Positions 1 to 8,197 are shown, counted from the stretch's first letter. The stretch is DNA of 22,833 nt from an uncultured Clostridia bacterium (GCA_946405475.1 CAMJHI010000006.1:1-22833); one strand, 5' to 3'. The notes: generated from the sequence alone by a model not told the origin. Numbers and translations are program-made.

Positions 1-285
1 GTCGTCTCGAACGCTTACGTCAAAAGCCCGCGGGCGGAGATCCACAAGGGCTTTTCGGCGGGCAGCTACCGTGATCTGACCCGCGTGGCGTGGCTGAACG
101 AAAAAATGTGGACGGAGCTCTTTCTGGCCAATCGGGAAAATTTAGCCGATGAGATCGACGTGCTGATCCAAAACCTTGCGCAATACAGGGAAGCCATTCT
201 GAACGAGGACGCCGACCGGCTGGAGGCGCTTTTGCGCGACGGTCGGCTGAAAAAGGAGGCGATCGACGCCGATGAAGCAGATTGA
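1..285 (+). CDS. tyrA: Prephenate dehydrogenase, C-terminal fragment
   Basis: Reading frame 1 is open from the first base and stops at 283-285, giving about 94 C-terminal residues; the start lies outside the window. The fragment carries a KGFSAGSYRDLTRVA stretch followed by LNEKMWTELFLAN, which is typical of the helical C-terminal dimerisation domain of TyrA-type prephenate dehydrogenases. These cytosolic enzymes oxidise and decarboxylate prephenate to 4-hydroxyphenylpyruvate using NAD(P), in tyrosine synthesis. The NAD-binding domain is not visible. No ACT domain follows in this fragment. Its 3' end overlaps the start of aroB by 14 bases, which points to cotranscription and translational coupling. 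The family call rests on the C-terminal motif plus the aromatic operon context, so an arogenate-specific relative is possible. Confidence 0.88.
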   Translation, partial: VVSNAYVKSPRAEIHKGFSAGSYRDLTRVAWLNEKMWTELFLANRENLADEIDVLIQNLAQYREAILNEDADRLEALLRDGRLKKEAIDADEAD

Positions 286-1306
286 CGTCAACGCCGGCAA
301 GCCCTATCCGGTGAAGATCGGGCGCGGTCTGCTGCCGTGCTGCGGGGCGGAGCTAAAGGGGATCGGCCTTTCCGGCAAGGTCATGATCGTCACCGACGAC
401 AACGTCGCGCCGCTTTATCTGGCAACGGCGGAGGCTTCGCTGAAAAACAGCGGCTTCACGGTGTTTTCCTTCACCCTTCCTCACGGGGAGAATGCCAAGA
501 ATTTTGACAATCTTGTAAAGCTGCTTAACTTTACAGCAGAAAGCGGCCTGACCCGCTCCGACACGTTCGTCGCGCTGGGCGGCGGCGTGGTCGGCGACCT
601 GTGCGGCTTTGCCGCGGCGGTTTATATGCGCGGCGTTCATTTCGTGCAATGCCCCACCACGCTGTTAGCGGCGGTGGATTCCTCCGTCGGCGGTAAAACG
701 GCGGTGGATCTGGCGGCCGGCAAGAATCTGGCCGGCGCGTTTTATCAGCCCGATCTGGTGCTGTGCGACCTCGATACCTTTGCGACCTTACCGCGGGAAG
801 AATACGCCAACGGCATGGCGGAGGTCATCAAATACGGCTTTATCCGCGACGCGCAGCTGCTCGCCGTGCTGGAGCAAGCCTTTGACGAAGAGGCGGTCGT
901 GGCCTGCTGCGTGCAGATCAAGGCCGATGTCGTGGCGAACGACGAGTTTGACCGCGGCGAGCGGATGCTGCTCAACTTCGGGCACACCGTCGGCCACGCG
1001 ATCGAAGCCGTGAGCGGCTACACGATCCCGCACGGGCAGGCGGTCGCGCTGGGCATGGCCGCCGTGACGCGGGCGTGCGTCAAAAACGGCCTGTGCCCGC
1101 CGGAAACGCTTTCGATCCTGCTGCGTCTGCTCGCCCGTTACGACCTGCCGAACGAAACCGGCCGGGCGGTGAACGAGCTGTTTGGCTGGATGGGCAAGGA
1201 TAAAAAGGCAAGCGGCGATTCGATCACGTTCGTTCTGCCGCGCGAGACCGGCCGATGTGAACTGAGAAAAATGACGAGAGCTGAATGGACGGCTCTGCTT
1301 TCCTGA
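272..1306 (+). CDS. aroB: 3-dehydroquinate synthase
   Basis: The 344-aa product is full length for AroB, which converts DAHP to 3-dehydroquinate, the second shikimate step, in the cytosol using NAD and a divalent metal. The NAD-binding glycine motif GGGVVGDL sits at residues 103-110 and SSVGGKTAVD follows about 30 residues later. The metal ligands are recognisable by family spacing: E184 in GMAEVIKYG, H238 in NFGHTVGHAIEA and H254 in HGQAVALGMA, with H242 also conserved. The ATG at 272 lies inside the 3' end of tyrA; a GGAGG at 255-259 precedes it by 12 bases, consistent with translational coupling. No odd residues were noticed. Confidence 0.97.
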   Translation: MKQIDVNAGKPYPVKIGRGLLPCCGAELKGIGLSGKVMIVTDDNVAPLYLATAEASLKNSGFTVFSFTLPHGENAKNFDNLVKLLNFTAESGLTRSDTFVALGGGVVGDLCGFAAAVYMRGVHFVQCPTTLLAAVDSSVGGKTAVDLAAGKNLAGAFYQPDLVLCDLDTFATLPREEYANGMAEVIKYGFIRDAQLLAVLEQAFDEEAVVACCVQIKADVVANDEFDRGERMLLNFGHTVGHAIEAVSGYTIPHGQAVALGMAAVTRACVKNGLCPPETLSILLRLLARYDLPNETGRAVNELFGWMGKDKKASGDSITFVLPRETGRCELRKMTRAEWTALLS

Positions 1307-1325
1307 AAAGAAAGGAGGAACCGGC

Positions 1326-2588
1326 ATGAACGTAACGGTCAGCCCCGGGCGCATCGGCGGATCGCTCGCCGCGCCCGCGTCGAAATCCATGACGCACCGC
1401 GCCCTGATCTGCGCCGCGCTGGCCGACCGGCCGACGCAGGTCGTCTGCAGCGCTTCGTCGCAGGATATCGACGCGACGGTCGATTGCCTGACCGCGCTGG
1501 GCGCGCGGATCTCGCGCACCGAAACCGGCTTTGCGGTCACGCCTGTTTCCGATCGCGGCGGTGAAGCCGAGCTGGATTGCCGCGAAAGCGGCTCGACCCT
1601 GCGCTTCTTGCTGCCGGTGGCCGCCGCTTTGGGCAAAAGGGCGCGCTTTACCGGCCGGGGGCGGCTGCCGCAGCGGCCGATGCAGCCGCTGATGGAAGCG
1701 CTGACGGCGCACGGCGTCCGGTTTTCCGCCGAACAACTGCCCTTTTCCATCGACGGGGCGCTGACCGGCGGTGCCTTTGCCATGGAGGGCGGCGTATCCT
1801 CGCAGTTTTTCAGCGGGCTGCTTTTTGCGCTGCCGCTGCTGCATGAACCGAGCACGCTGTCGTTCCGCACCCCGGCGCAGTCGCTGCCCTATTATCAAAT
1901 GACCTTGCAAACGCTGGCCGCCTTCGGTGTGGATATCCCTTTTGACGGCACGACGGCCGTCATCTCTTCCCGTAAACAATATCAAAGCCCCGGAACCTGC
2001 ATGGTCGAGGGCGATTGGTCGAACGCCGCCTTCTTTCTCTGCTCGGCGGCGATCCGGGGCGAAATCACCGTCAAAAATCTGCGGCTCGATTCCGGTCAGG
2101 GCGACAGGCGCGTGCTGGAGCTGATCCGGTCGTTCGGCGCGGCGGTGACGGCGCAAAGCGACGGCGTGACCGTTCGCTCCGGCGAGCGGCGGCCGATCCA
2201 AGCTGATTGCGCCGATATCCCCGACGTGGTGCCGATTTTGGCGGTGATGAGCTGCTTTGCCGATGGCGTCAGCCGGTTTGACCGCGTGGAGCGGCTGCGC
2301 ATGAAAGAAAGCGACCGCCTGACGGCAACGGTCGAACTGATCAACGCGCTGGGCGGTCGGGCGGAATGTGACGGCAGCTCGCTCACCGTTTACGGCAGCG
2401 GAAATCTGCGCGGCGGCTTGGCCGACGGCAGGGGTGACCACCGCATGGTGATGTGCGCCGCCGTGGCGGGCTGCCATGCCGACGGCGCGGTCACCGTCAC
2501 GGACGCGGAAGCCGTGAGCAAATCCTATCCGCTGTTTTTTACGGATTATCAAAAAGTCGGCGGCGAGATCAAGGAGGAGATCACATGA
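1326..2588 (+). CDS. aroA: 3-phosphoshikimate 1-carboxyvinyltransferase (EPSP synthase)
   Basis: The 420-aa product is the usual size for EPSP synthase, which joins shikimate 3-phosphate and phosphoenolpyruvate. Substrate-binding signatures are K20-S21 and R25 in the N-terminal ASKSMTHR motif, the PEP-site loop RESGSTLRF at 86-94, RPMQPLMEAL, then RMKESDRL and GDHRMVM near the C-terminus. Aligned by eye with E. coli AroA, the residue at the place of Pro101 is Phe94, and the loop reads ESGSTLRF rather than GNAGTAMRP; this loop form seems common in clostridial enzymes. An AAAGGAGG Shine-Dalgarno precedes the ATG. Its TGA stop overlaps the aroC start as ATGA. Expected to be cytosolic. Confidence 0.97.
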   Translation: MNVTVSPGRIGGSLAAPASKSMTHRALICAALADRPTQVVCSASSQDIDATVDCLTALGARISRTETGFAVTPVSDRGGEAELDCRESGSTLRFLLPVAAALGKRARFTGRGRLPQRPMQPLMEALTAHGVRFSAEQLPFSIDGALTGGAFAMEGGVSSQFFSGLLFALPLLHEPSTLSFRTPAQSLPYYQMTLQTLAAFGVDIPFDGTTAVISSRKQYQSPGTCMVEGDWSNAAFFLCSAAIRGEITVKNLRLDSGQGDRRVLELIRSFGAAVTAQSDGVTVRSGERRPIQADCADIPDVVPILAVMSCFADGVSRFDRVERLRMKESDRLTATVELINALGGRAECDGSSLTVYGSGNLRGGLADGRGDHRMVMCAAVAGCHADGAVTVTDAEAVSKSYPLFFTDYQKVGGEIKEEIT

Positions 2589-3670
2589 CTTTTTCCATCG
2601 GAGAACAGATCCGCATCGGCATTTTCGGCGAAAGCCACGCGCCGAAGATCGGCGTGATCATCAACGGCTTTCCCAAGGGCGTGGCGGTCGATTTTGACGA
2701 GCTGCGCGCCTTCATGCGCCGCCGCGCGCCGGGCGGCCGCCTGTCGACCCCGCGTCAGGAAAAGGACGAGGTGGTTTTTGAAAGCGGCCTGACCGACGGC
2801 GTAACGAACGGCGAGCCGATCACCGCCGTCATTTACAACACCGACGCCAGACCCGGCGCCTATGCTTCCCTGCTCGACACCCCGCGCCCCGGCCACGCCG
2901 ATTACACCGCGCGGGTGAAATACGGGGCGGTGAACATGACCGGCGGCGGCCCGTTTTCCGGCCGCATGACCGCGCCGCTGTGCATCGCCGGGAATCTTTG
3001 CCTGCAGTGGCTGCGCGGCTTCGGCGTCACCGTCGGGGCGCATATCGCCGCCATCCACGGCGTAAAGGACGCACCCTTCGACCCGGTCAGCGTCAGCGTT
3101 GAACAGTTGAACGCCGTGAAACAAAAGGCGTTTCCCGTGCTGGATGACGCGGCGGGGGAAGCCATGCAGGCTCAGATCCTCCGCGCAAAAGCGGCCGGCA
3201 ATTCCGTGGGCGGCGTGGTCGAATGCGCCGCGCTCGGCGTGCCCGCCGGGCTGGGCGGCCCGCTGTTCGAGGGGCTGGAGGGTAAGATCGCCGCCGTCGT
3301 GTTCGGCATCCCCGCCGTGAAGGGCGTGGAATTCGGCAGCGGCTTTGCCTGCGCCGAACTGACGGGGCTGGAAAACAACGACCCGTTCCGCTTTGAGGGC
3401 GGCGCCGTTCGCACCGGAACCAACCGCTGCGGCGGCATTCTGGGCGGCATTTCCGACGGCATGCCGCTGGTGTTCCGCGCCGCGTTCAAGCCGACGCCCT
3501 CCATCGCGGCCGAGCAGGACACCGTGAACCTGACCACCAAAGAAAACGTCAAAATCTGCGTCGGCGGGCGGCACGATCCGTGCATCGTGCACCGCGCCGT
3601 GCCCTGTGTGGAGGCGGCCGCCGCCGTGGCGATCGCCGATATTCTGAAAGGAAGTGTGACAAATGAGTGA
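2585..3670 (+). CDS. aroC: Chorismate synthase
   Basis: This 361-aa enzyme removes phosphate from EPSP to make chorismate, using reduced FMN. The start is set at the ATG at 2585, which overlaps the aroA stop and is preceded by AAGGAGG, and not at an upstream in-frame codon inside aroA; the mature start MTFSIGEQIRIGIFGESH matches the family and contains the conserved H18. Other signatures are FMRRRAPGGRLSTPRQEKDE, MTGGGPFSGRMTAPL, and GGRHDPCIVHRAVP near the end. The middle motif is FSGRMTAPL instead of the SGRETA form of E. coli-type enzymes. As far as I recall, FSGR-T-APL is the usual clostridial version, so I do not read it as a defect. Confidence 0.97.
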   Translation: MTFSIGEQIRIGIFGESHAPKIGVIINGFPKGVAVDFDELRAFMRRRAPGGRLSTPRQEKDEVVFESGLTDGVTNGEPITAVIYNTDARPGAYASLLDTPRPGHADYTARVKYGAVNMTGGGPFSGRMTAPLCIAGNLCLQWLRGFGVTVGAHIAAIHGVKDAPFDPVSVSVEQLNAVKQKAFPVLDDAAGEAMQAQILRAKAAGNSVGGVVECAALGVPAGLGGPLFEGLEGKIAAVVFGIPAVKGVEFGSGFACAELTGLENNDPFRFEGGAVRTGTNRCGGILGGISDGMPLVFRAAFKPTPSIAAEQDTVNLTTKENVKICVGGRHDPCIVHRAVPCVEAAAAVAIADILKGSVTNE

Positions 3671-4811
3671 GGACATCCGCCAATTAAGGGAAGAGATCGA
3701 CAGCGCCGACGAACAGATCGTGGCGCTGCTCAAAAAGCGCATGGACGTCAGCCGCCGAATCGCGGAATACAAAAAAGAAAACGGTCTGAAGGTGTTCGAC
3801 CCGCGGCGTGAGCGCGAGCTGCTGCTGCGCGTGTCGGAGCTGGCGGGGGAGGAACATGAAAGCGAGGCGCGCGTGCTGTTTTCGCTGCTGATGGAGCTTT
3901 CGCGTTCCCGCCAGAACCGCATCACGCTGCCGAAATCGCGCTATGAAGAAATCCTACAGACCGCCGTCCGGGATACGCCGCCGCTGTTCCCCGAGCGGGC
4001 AAGCATCGCCTGTCAGGGCACCGAGGGCGCCTTTGCGCAGCAGGCCTGCGAAAAGCTGTTTTCCCTGCCGGATATTCTGTATTGCAATTCGTTTGACGCG
4101 GTGTTTGCCGCGGTCGACAAGGGGCTGTGTCGTTACGGTGTGATCCCGCTGGAAAACAGTACCGCCGGTTCGGTCAACCACGTTTACGATCTGATGATCA
4201 AAAACCATTTCTATATCGTGCGCAGCACCCGTCTGCAGGTGAACCATAACCTGCTCGTCAGGCCCGGCACGAAGCTTTCCGATATCAAAGAAGTGATCTC
4301 GCACGAGCAGGCGCTCAACCAGTGCAGCAACTTCCTGTCGCAGCTCAAGGGGGTCAAAACCACCGCCTGCGCCAACACGGCGGTGGCCGCGCAGACCGTG
4401 GCCGAATCCGGCCGCGCCGATCTGGCGGCGATCTCCTCAAGCAGCTGCGCGTCGCTCTACGGGCTGGAAACGCTGGAACAGCACGTGCAGAACGGCTTCG
4501 GCAATTACACGCGCTTTATCTGCATTTCCAAAACGCCGGAAATCTACCCCGGCGCCGACCGCACGAGCCTCATGCTCGTGCTGCCCCACCGCCCCGGCGC
4601 GCTCTACCGCGTCATGGCGCGGTTTTATGCCCACAACATCAACGTCACCAAAATCGAAAGCCGCCCGATCCCCGAGCGCGATTTTGAATTCATGTTCTAT
4701 TTCGACATCAACGCTTCCGTCTATTCGCCCGCGCTCGCGCAGCTGATCTGTGAGCTGGAAAGCGATCTGGAGCAGTTCACCTATCTGGGCAGCTATTCCG
4801 AAATTGTGTAA
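3663..4811 (+). CDS. pheA: Bifunctional chorismate mutase / prephenate dehydratase (P-protein)
   Basis: The 382-aa product has three domains in order. Residues 1 to about 90 form an AroQ-type chorismate mutase helix bundle (LREEIDSADEQIVALLKKRM, then RRERELLLRV). Residues about 110-290 are prephenate dehydratase, with the GVIPLENSTAGSV motif and the catalytic TRF triplet at 283-285. Residues about 300-375 are an ACT regulatory domain. The ACT domain keeps the phenylalanine-binding signatures GALY (312-315) and ESRP (332-335), so feedback inhibition by phenylalanine is expected. It turns chorismate into phenylpyruvate. The start overlaps the last codons of aroC by 8 bases and follows an AAAGGAAG ribosome site. 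Confidence 0.96.
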   Translation: MSEDIRQLREEIDSADEQIVALLKKRMDVSRRIAEYKKENGLKVFDPRRERELLLRVSELAGEEHESEARVLFSLLMELSRSRQNRITLPKSRYEEILQTAVRDTPPLFPERASIACQGTEGAFAQQACEKLFSLPDILYCNSFDAVFAAVDKGLCRYGVIPLENSTAGSVNHVYDLMIKNHFYIVRSTRLQVNHNLLVRPGTKLSDIKEVISHEQALNQCSNFLSQLKGVKTTACANTAVAAQTVAESGRADLAAISSSSCASLYGLETLEQHVQNGFGNYTRFICISKTPEIYPGADRTSLMLVLPHRPGALYRVMARFYAHNINVTKIESRPIPERDFEFMFYFDINASVYSPALAQLICELESDLEQFTYLGSYSEIV

Positions 4812-4826
4812 GAGGGCCGTGAAATC

Positions 4827-6053
4827 ATGCGCTTTGGTCTGTTAGGCAAAACGCTCGGTCACAGCTATTCGCCGTTTCTGCACGCGTGCATCGGCGGCGG
4901 AGCCTATGACTATGAGCTGTTTGAAAAAGAAGAAAACGAAGTGGCCGACTTTGTCAAGAACGGCGACTATGACGGCATGAACGTGACCATTCCCTACAAG
5001 CAAACGGTCATGCCGCTCATGGCACGGCTCACGCCCGAGGCGCAGCGCATCGGCGCGGTGAACACCGTCACCCGCCTGCCTGACGGCGGCTTGCTGGGCG
5101 ACAACACCGATTACGCCGGCTTTTGTTATCTGCTGCGCCGCGCGGGCATCGACGTGAGCGGCAAAAAGGTGCTCGTGCTCGGCAGCGGGGGCGCCTCCAA
5201 AACCGCCGTGACCGTCTGCCGCGATCAGAACGCCGCCGAGGTCATCGTGATCTCCCGCGGCGGCGAAAACAATTATGACAATCTCGACCGTCACCGCGAC
5301 GCGGCCGTGATCATCAACGCCACGCCCGTGGGCATGTTCCCGCGCAACGGCGTTTCGCCCGTCGACCTCGCCCGGTTCCCGCGGTGTGAAGCCGTGGCGG
5401 ATATGATCTATAACCCGGCCGTGACGGAGCTGCTGCGGCAGGCAAGAGCCCGGGGCTGTGTCGCCGTGAACGGGCTGCCCATGCTCTGCGCGCAGGCGTT
5501 TTACGCAGCGGAAAGGTTCCTGGACCGCCCGCTCGATGAAGCGCTGATCGAAACGACCATCGCCAAAACGGAACGCGCCATGCGCAACGTCGTGCTCATC
5601 GGCATGCCCGGCTGCGGCAAGAGCACGGCGGGCGCGCTGCTGGCTGAGCGGCTGGCCCGGCCGATGCTCGACACCGATGACGAGATCGTCAAAAAGCTCG
5701 GGCAGTCCATCCCCGACGTGTTCGCCGAAAAGGGCGAAGCGTTTTTTCGCGACGCGGAAACCGAGGTCTGCCGCGCGGTCGGCAAGCTCAGCGGCACGGT
5801 CATCGCCACGGGCGGCGGCGCGGTTTTGCGCGAAGAAAACGTGATCGCGCTCAAACAGAACGCCGTGGTGGTGTTTCTCAAACGGCCGCTGCAAGCGCTC
5901 GCCACAAACGGCCGCCCGCTGAGTCAGAACGGCAATCTGGAAACCCTGTACCGGCAGCGGCTGCCGATCTATCAGGCGGTCTGTGACGCGGCGGTGGAAA
6001 CAGCCGGCGACCCGGCCGAAACGGTCAAACGAATTCTGGAGGCGATCTCATGA
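4827..6053 (+). CDS. aroE/aroK: Fused shikimate dehydrogenase - shikimate kinase
   Basis: One uninterrupted 408-aa frame carries two consecutive shikimate enzymes. Residues 1 to about 245 are NADP-dependent shikimate dehydrogenase: SYS shikimate site at 13-15, catalytic K58 in NVTIPYK, N79 in GAVNT, D95 in GDNTDYAGF, and the dinucleotide loop GSGGAS at 119-124. Residues about 252-408 are shikimate kinase: P-loop GMPGCGKST at 259-267, the DTD acid pair from 282, GGGAV, a GRPL lid arginine, and the RLPIYQ arginine. M252 begins the kinase domain, so an ancestral separate start may survive as an internal codon. The fusion would reduce dehydroshikimate and then phosphorylate shikimate. The gene ends in an ATGA overlap with aroQ. 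All the key residues listed are present. Confidence 0.95.
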   Translation: MRFGLLGKTLGHSYSPFLHACIGGGAYDYELFEKEENEVADFVKNGDYDGMNVTIPYKQTVMPLMARLTPEAQRIGAVNTVTRLPDGGLLGDNTDYAGFCYLLRRAGIDVSGKKVLVLGSGGASKTAVTVCRDQNAAEVIVISRGGENNYDNLDRHRDAAVIINATPVGMFPRNGVSPVDLARFPRCEAVADMIYNPAVTELLRQARARGCVAVNGLPMLCAQAFYAAERFLDRPLDEALIETTIAKTERAMRNVVLIGMPGCGKSTAGALLAERLARPMLDTDDEIVKKLGQSIPDVFAEKGEAFFRDAETEVCRAVGKLSGTVIATGGGAVLREENVIALKQNAVVVFLKRPLQALATNGRPLSQNGNLETLYRQRLPIYQAVCDAAVETAGDPAETVKRILEAIS

Positions 6054-6481
6054 AACTGCTGGTGCTCAACGGCCCCAATCTCAACTTTTTAGGCATCCGC
6101 GAGCCGGAAATCTACGGCAGGGCGACCTATGCGGATCTGGTGCGGCTGATCGAAAGCTACGCCGCGCAAAACGGCTTTTCGGTCGAATGCTTCCAATCCA
6201 ACCACGAAGGCGATCTGGTCGACAAGATCCAGCAGGCTTACGGCCATTTCGACGGCATCATCTTCAACCCCGCCGCCTACACCCACACCAGCGTCGCCAT
6301 TGCCGACGCGGTCAAGGCGGTCGGGCTGCCGACGGTGGAGGTGCACATTTCCGACACGACAAAACGCGAAGCGTTCCGGCAGGTGTCCTACGTGCGCGCG
6401 GCGTGCGTGGCCACGGTGCAGGGGCTCGGGTTTGACGGTTACCTAAAAGCTGCCGATATTTTGCGGGAAATATTGAAATAA
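6050..6481 (+). CDS. aroQ: 3-dehydroquinate dehydratase, type II
   Basis: The 143-aa product is the right length for the small, dodecameric type II dehydroquinase that makes 3-dehydroshikimate. The start LNGPNLNFLGIREPEIYG contains R17 and the catalytic Y22; FQSNHEGDLVDKIQ, N73 in FNPAAYTHTS, and H99 in VEVHISD complete the active site. It overlaps the aroE/aroK stop by four bases (ATGA) and has a GGAGG ribosome site. It is the last gene of the aromatic operon; a hairpin terminator begins about 20 bases after its stop. No type I enzyme is seen in the window. Confidence 0.96.
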   Translation: MKLLVLNGPNLNFLGIREPEIYGRATYADLVRLIESYAAQNGFSVECFQSNHEGDLVDKIQQAYGHFDGIIFNPAAYTHTSVAIADAVKAVGLPTVEVHISDTTKREAFRQVSYVRAACVATVQGLGFDGYLKAADILREILK

Positions 6482-6501
6482 ACAATCAAATATGATAAGA
6501 T
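6473..6501 (+). promoter_or_regulatory. Possible sigma-A promoter upstream of the FGGY kinase
   Basis: TTGAAA at 6473-6478 and TAAGAT at 6496-6501 are separated by 17 bases. The -35 matches the consensus at five of six positions and the -10 at four of six. If real, transcription would begin just before or within the following hairpin, which would then lie in the leader of the kinase gene. This reading competes with a simple terminator and no promoter here. Confidence 0.35.
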
Positions 6502-6547
6502 AAAAAGGTAATTTTCGCAAAGAACGGCGGAATTTGCCTTTTTCTTT
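6502..6547 (+). terminator. Intrinsic terminator after the aromatic operon
   Basis: An A-rich left arm at 6502-6516 pairs with 6529-6543: seven base pairs AAAAAGG/CCTTTTT, then a further stem with one mismatch and two wobble pairs, and a loop of about 12 bases. The right arm runs into a T-rich tract. It stands 20 bases after the aroQ stop and just before the ribosome site of the FGGY kinase gene, so it probably ends the aromatic transcript or acts as an attenuator. Confidence 0.65.
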
Positions 6548-6571
6548 CAATTGAGTGAGGGGGATTTCTTT

Positions 6572-8170
6572 TTGAAGAGCGCAAAAATCATGGCATACGA
6601 CATCGGCACGACCGGCGTCAAGACCTGTTTGTTTCACATTGAAAGCGGCGTGGAGCTCATCGCTTCGGCGATGGAGGGCTATTCCCTGACCGTGTCGCCC
6701 GACGGCTCGGCCGAACAGAACCCGGCCGAATGGTGGTCCGCCATCTGCAACACCACCAAGCAGGTGCTTGCGCAGGCCGGGGTCGACCCCAAAGAGGTGG
6801 ACGGCATCTCGTTCTGCTCGCAGATGCAGGGTCTGGTGCTGGTGGACAAAGCCGGCAAACCGATCCGCAACGCCATGAGCTACATGGACCAGCGCGCGGG
6901 CGAGGAGCTGAAAAAGGGCATGGCCAACGGCGTGCAGATCGCCGGGGCGAACATCTTCAAGCTCATTCCCTCGTTGATGATCACCGGCGCGGTGGCGGCC
7001 AGCGTGAAGGACCCGGTCTGGAAATACAAATGGGTCGAGGCGCACGAGCCGGAAAACTTCAAGCGCGTGTTCAAGTGGCTTGACGTGAAGGAATACATCA
7101 TCTGCAAAATGACCGACAAATGCGTCATGACGCAGGATTCCGCCTTTGCTACGCTTCTTTACGATATCCGCGACGGGCACAAATGCTGGAGCCCCAAAAT
7201 CTGCAAGCTGCTGGGCGTGAACACCGAGCATCTGCCGCCCATTCGCAAATCCACCGATCAGGTCGGCACGCTCACCGAGCAGGCGGCCAAAGAACTGGGG
7301 CTGGCGCCCGGCACGGCGGTGTTCGGCGGCGGCGGCGACGCGTCGCTCATCGGCGTGGGCGCGGGTTCGGTCGGTTTGGGCGACACGCACATTTATTCCG
7401 GCACCTCCGGCTGGGTCAGCACGGTGGTCGATCACAGCATCGTCGACACCTCCGCCATGATCGCCGCCGTAGTCGGCGCGCAGGACGGTTATTATAACTA
7501 TTTTGCCGAGCTGGAAACCGCCGGCAAATGTCTGGAATGGGTCAAGGATCATCTGGCGCTGGATGAGATCGGCATTTACCTCAAAAAAGAGCACGTGGCC
7601 GAAAGCAAGGAATCCGTGTTCACCAGTCTTTACGATTACATGACCGACGTGATCGAAAAGGTGCCGGCCGGCTGCGGCGGCGTGATCTTCACCCCGTGGC
7701 TGCACGGCAACCGCTGCCCGTTTGAAGGGCCGAACGCCCGCGGCATGTTCTTCAACATCAGCCTTGAAACCGGCAAGACCGAGCTGATCCGCGCCGTACT
7801 CGAGGGCGTCTGCCACCACCTCCACTGGTTCATCGAAACGCAGGAGAAAAAGGTCAGAACGTCCGACACCATCCGCTTTGTCGGCGGCGGCGCGCTCTCG
7901 CGCGTGACCTGCCAGATTTTGGCGGACTGCACCGGCAAGACCGTGGAGGTCACCGCTCAGCCGCAAAACGTCGGCTCCGTCGGCGCGGCCATGACCGCGG
8001 CCGTCGGGCTGGGGCTGCTCAATGATCTGCAGCAGGCCAAGTCCCTCATCCCCGCCGAAAAAACCTACAAGCCCAACCCCGCCAACCGTGCGGTTTATGA
8101 CAAGAGCTACGAAGTTTACAAACAGCTCTACAAATCCAACAAAGCGCATTTCGACGCGCTGAACGGGTAA
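6572..8170 (+). CDS. FGGY-family carbohydrate kinase (xylulokinase-like)
   Basis: The 532-aa product has the two-lobed FGGY sugar kinase fold that phosphorylates a sugar or polyol with ATP. The N-terminal phosphate loop is YDIGTTGVKT (about residues 9-18); GISFCSQMQGLVLVD and YMDQRAGEE follow. The likely catalytic base is D256 in GGGGDASLIGVG, and the C-terminal ATP site includes YSGTSGW, FTPWLHGNRCPFEGP and FVGGGALSRV. The start is taken as TTG at 6572 because a GAGGGGG site lies 8 bases upstream; TTG 6551 precedes that site and ATG 6590 is a shorter alternative. It is somewhat longer than E. coli XylB. Substrate cannot be read from sequence. No sugar isomerase, transporter or regulator is adjacent; the only partner is the flavoenzyme downstream. 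Confidence 0.9.
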   Translation: MKSAKIMAYDIGTTGVKTCLFHIESGVELIASAMEGYSLTVSPDGSAEQNPAEWWSAICNTTKQVLAQAGVDPKEVDGISFCSQMQGLVLVDKAGKPIRNAMSYMDQRAGEELKKGMANGVQIAGANIFKLIPSLMITGAVAASVKDPVWKYKWVEAHEPENFKRVFKWLDVKEYIICKMTDKCVMTQDSAFATLLYDIRDGHKCWSPKICKLLGVNTEHLPPIRKSTDQVGTLTEQAAKELGLAPGTAVFGGGGDASLIGVGAGSVGLGDTHIYSGTSGWVSTVVDHSIVDTSAMIAAVVGAQDGYYNYFAELETAGKCLEWVKDHLALDEIGIYLKKEHVAESKESVFTSLYDYMTDVIEKVPAGCGGVIFTPWLHGNRCPFEGPNARGMFFNISLETGKTELIRAVLEGVCHHLHWFIETQEKKVRTSDTIRFVGGGALSRVTCQILADCTGKTVEVTAQPQNVGSVGAAMTAAVGLGLLNDLQQAKSLIPAEKTYKPNPANRAVYDKSYEVYKQLYKSNKAHFDALNG

Positions 8171-8179
8171 GAAAGCACA

Positions 8180-8197
8180 GCCGCTGATGTGAGCGGC
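8180..8197 (+). other. Intercistronic hairpin between kinase and flavoenzyme genes
   Basis: GCCGCT and AGCGGC form a perfect six-base stem around a six-base loop, nine bases after the kinase stop. No T-run follows, so it is unlikely to be a full terminator; it could protect the upstream mRNA end or set the ratio between the two genes. It is short enough to be chance. Confidence 0.4.

Noticed and set aside
788..1870. Long minus-strand open frames opposite aroB and aroA, and similar ones opposite aroC, aroE/aroK, the kinase and the flavoenzyme
   Set aside because: They are shadows of real GC-rich genes on the plus strand: no ribosome sites at sensible spacing, low-complexity arginine/alanine/histidine-rich translations and no recognisable motifs.
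2941..2980. Defective chorismate synthase because the usual SGRETA motif is absent
   Set aside because: The FSGR-M-T-APL form is, as far as I recall, common in clostridial chorismate synthases, and all other signatures are intact.
3663..4811. Separate chorismate mutase and prephenate dehydratase genes
   Set aside because: The frame is continuous and the linker between domains is normal; this is the ordinary P-protein fusion.
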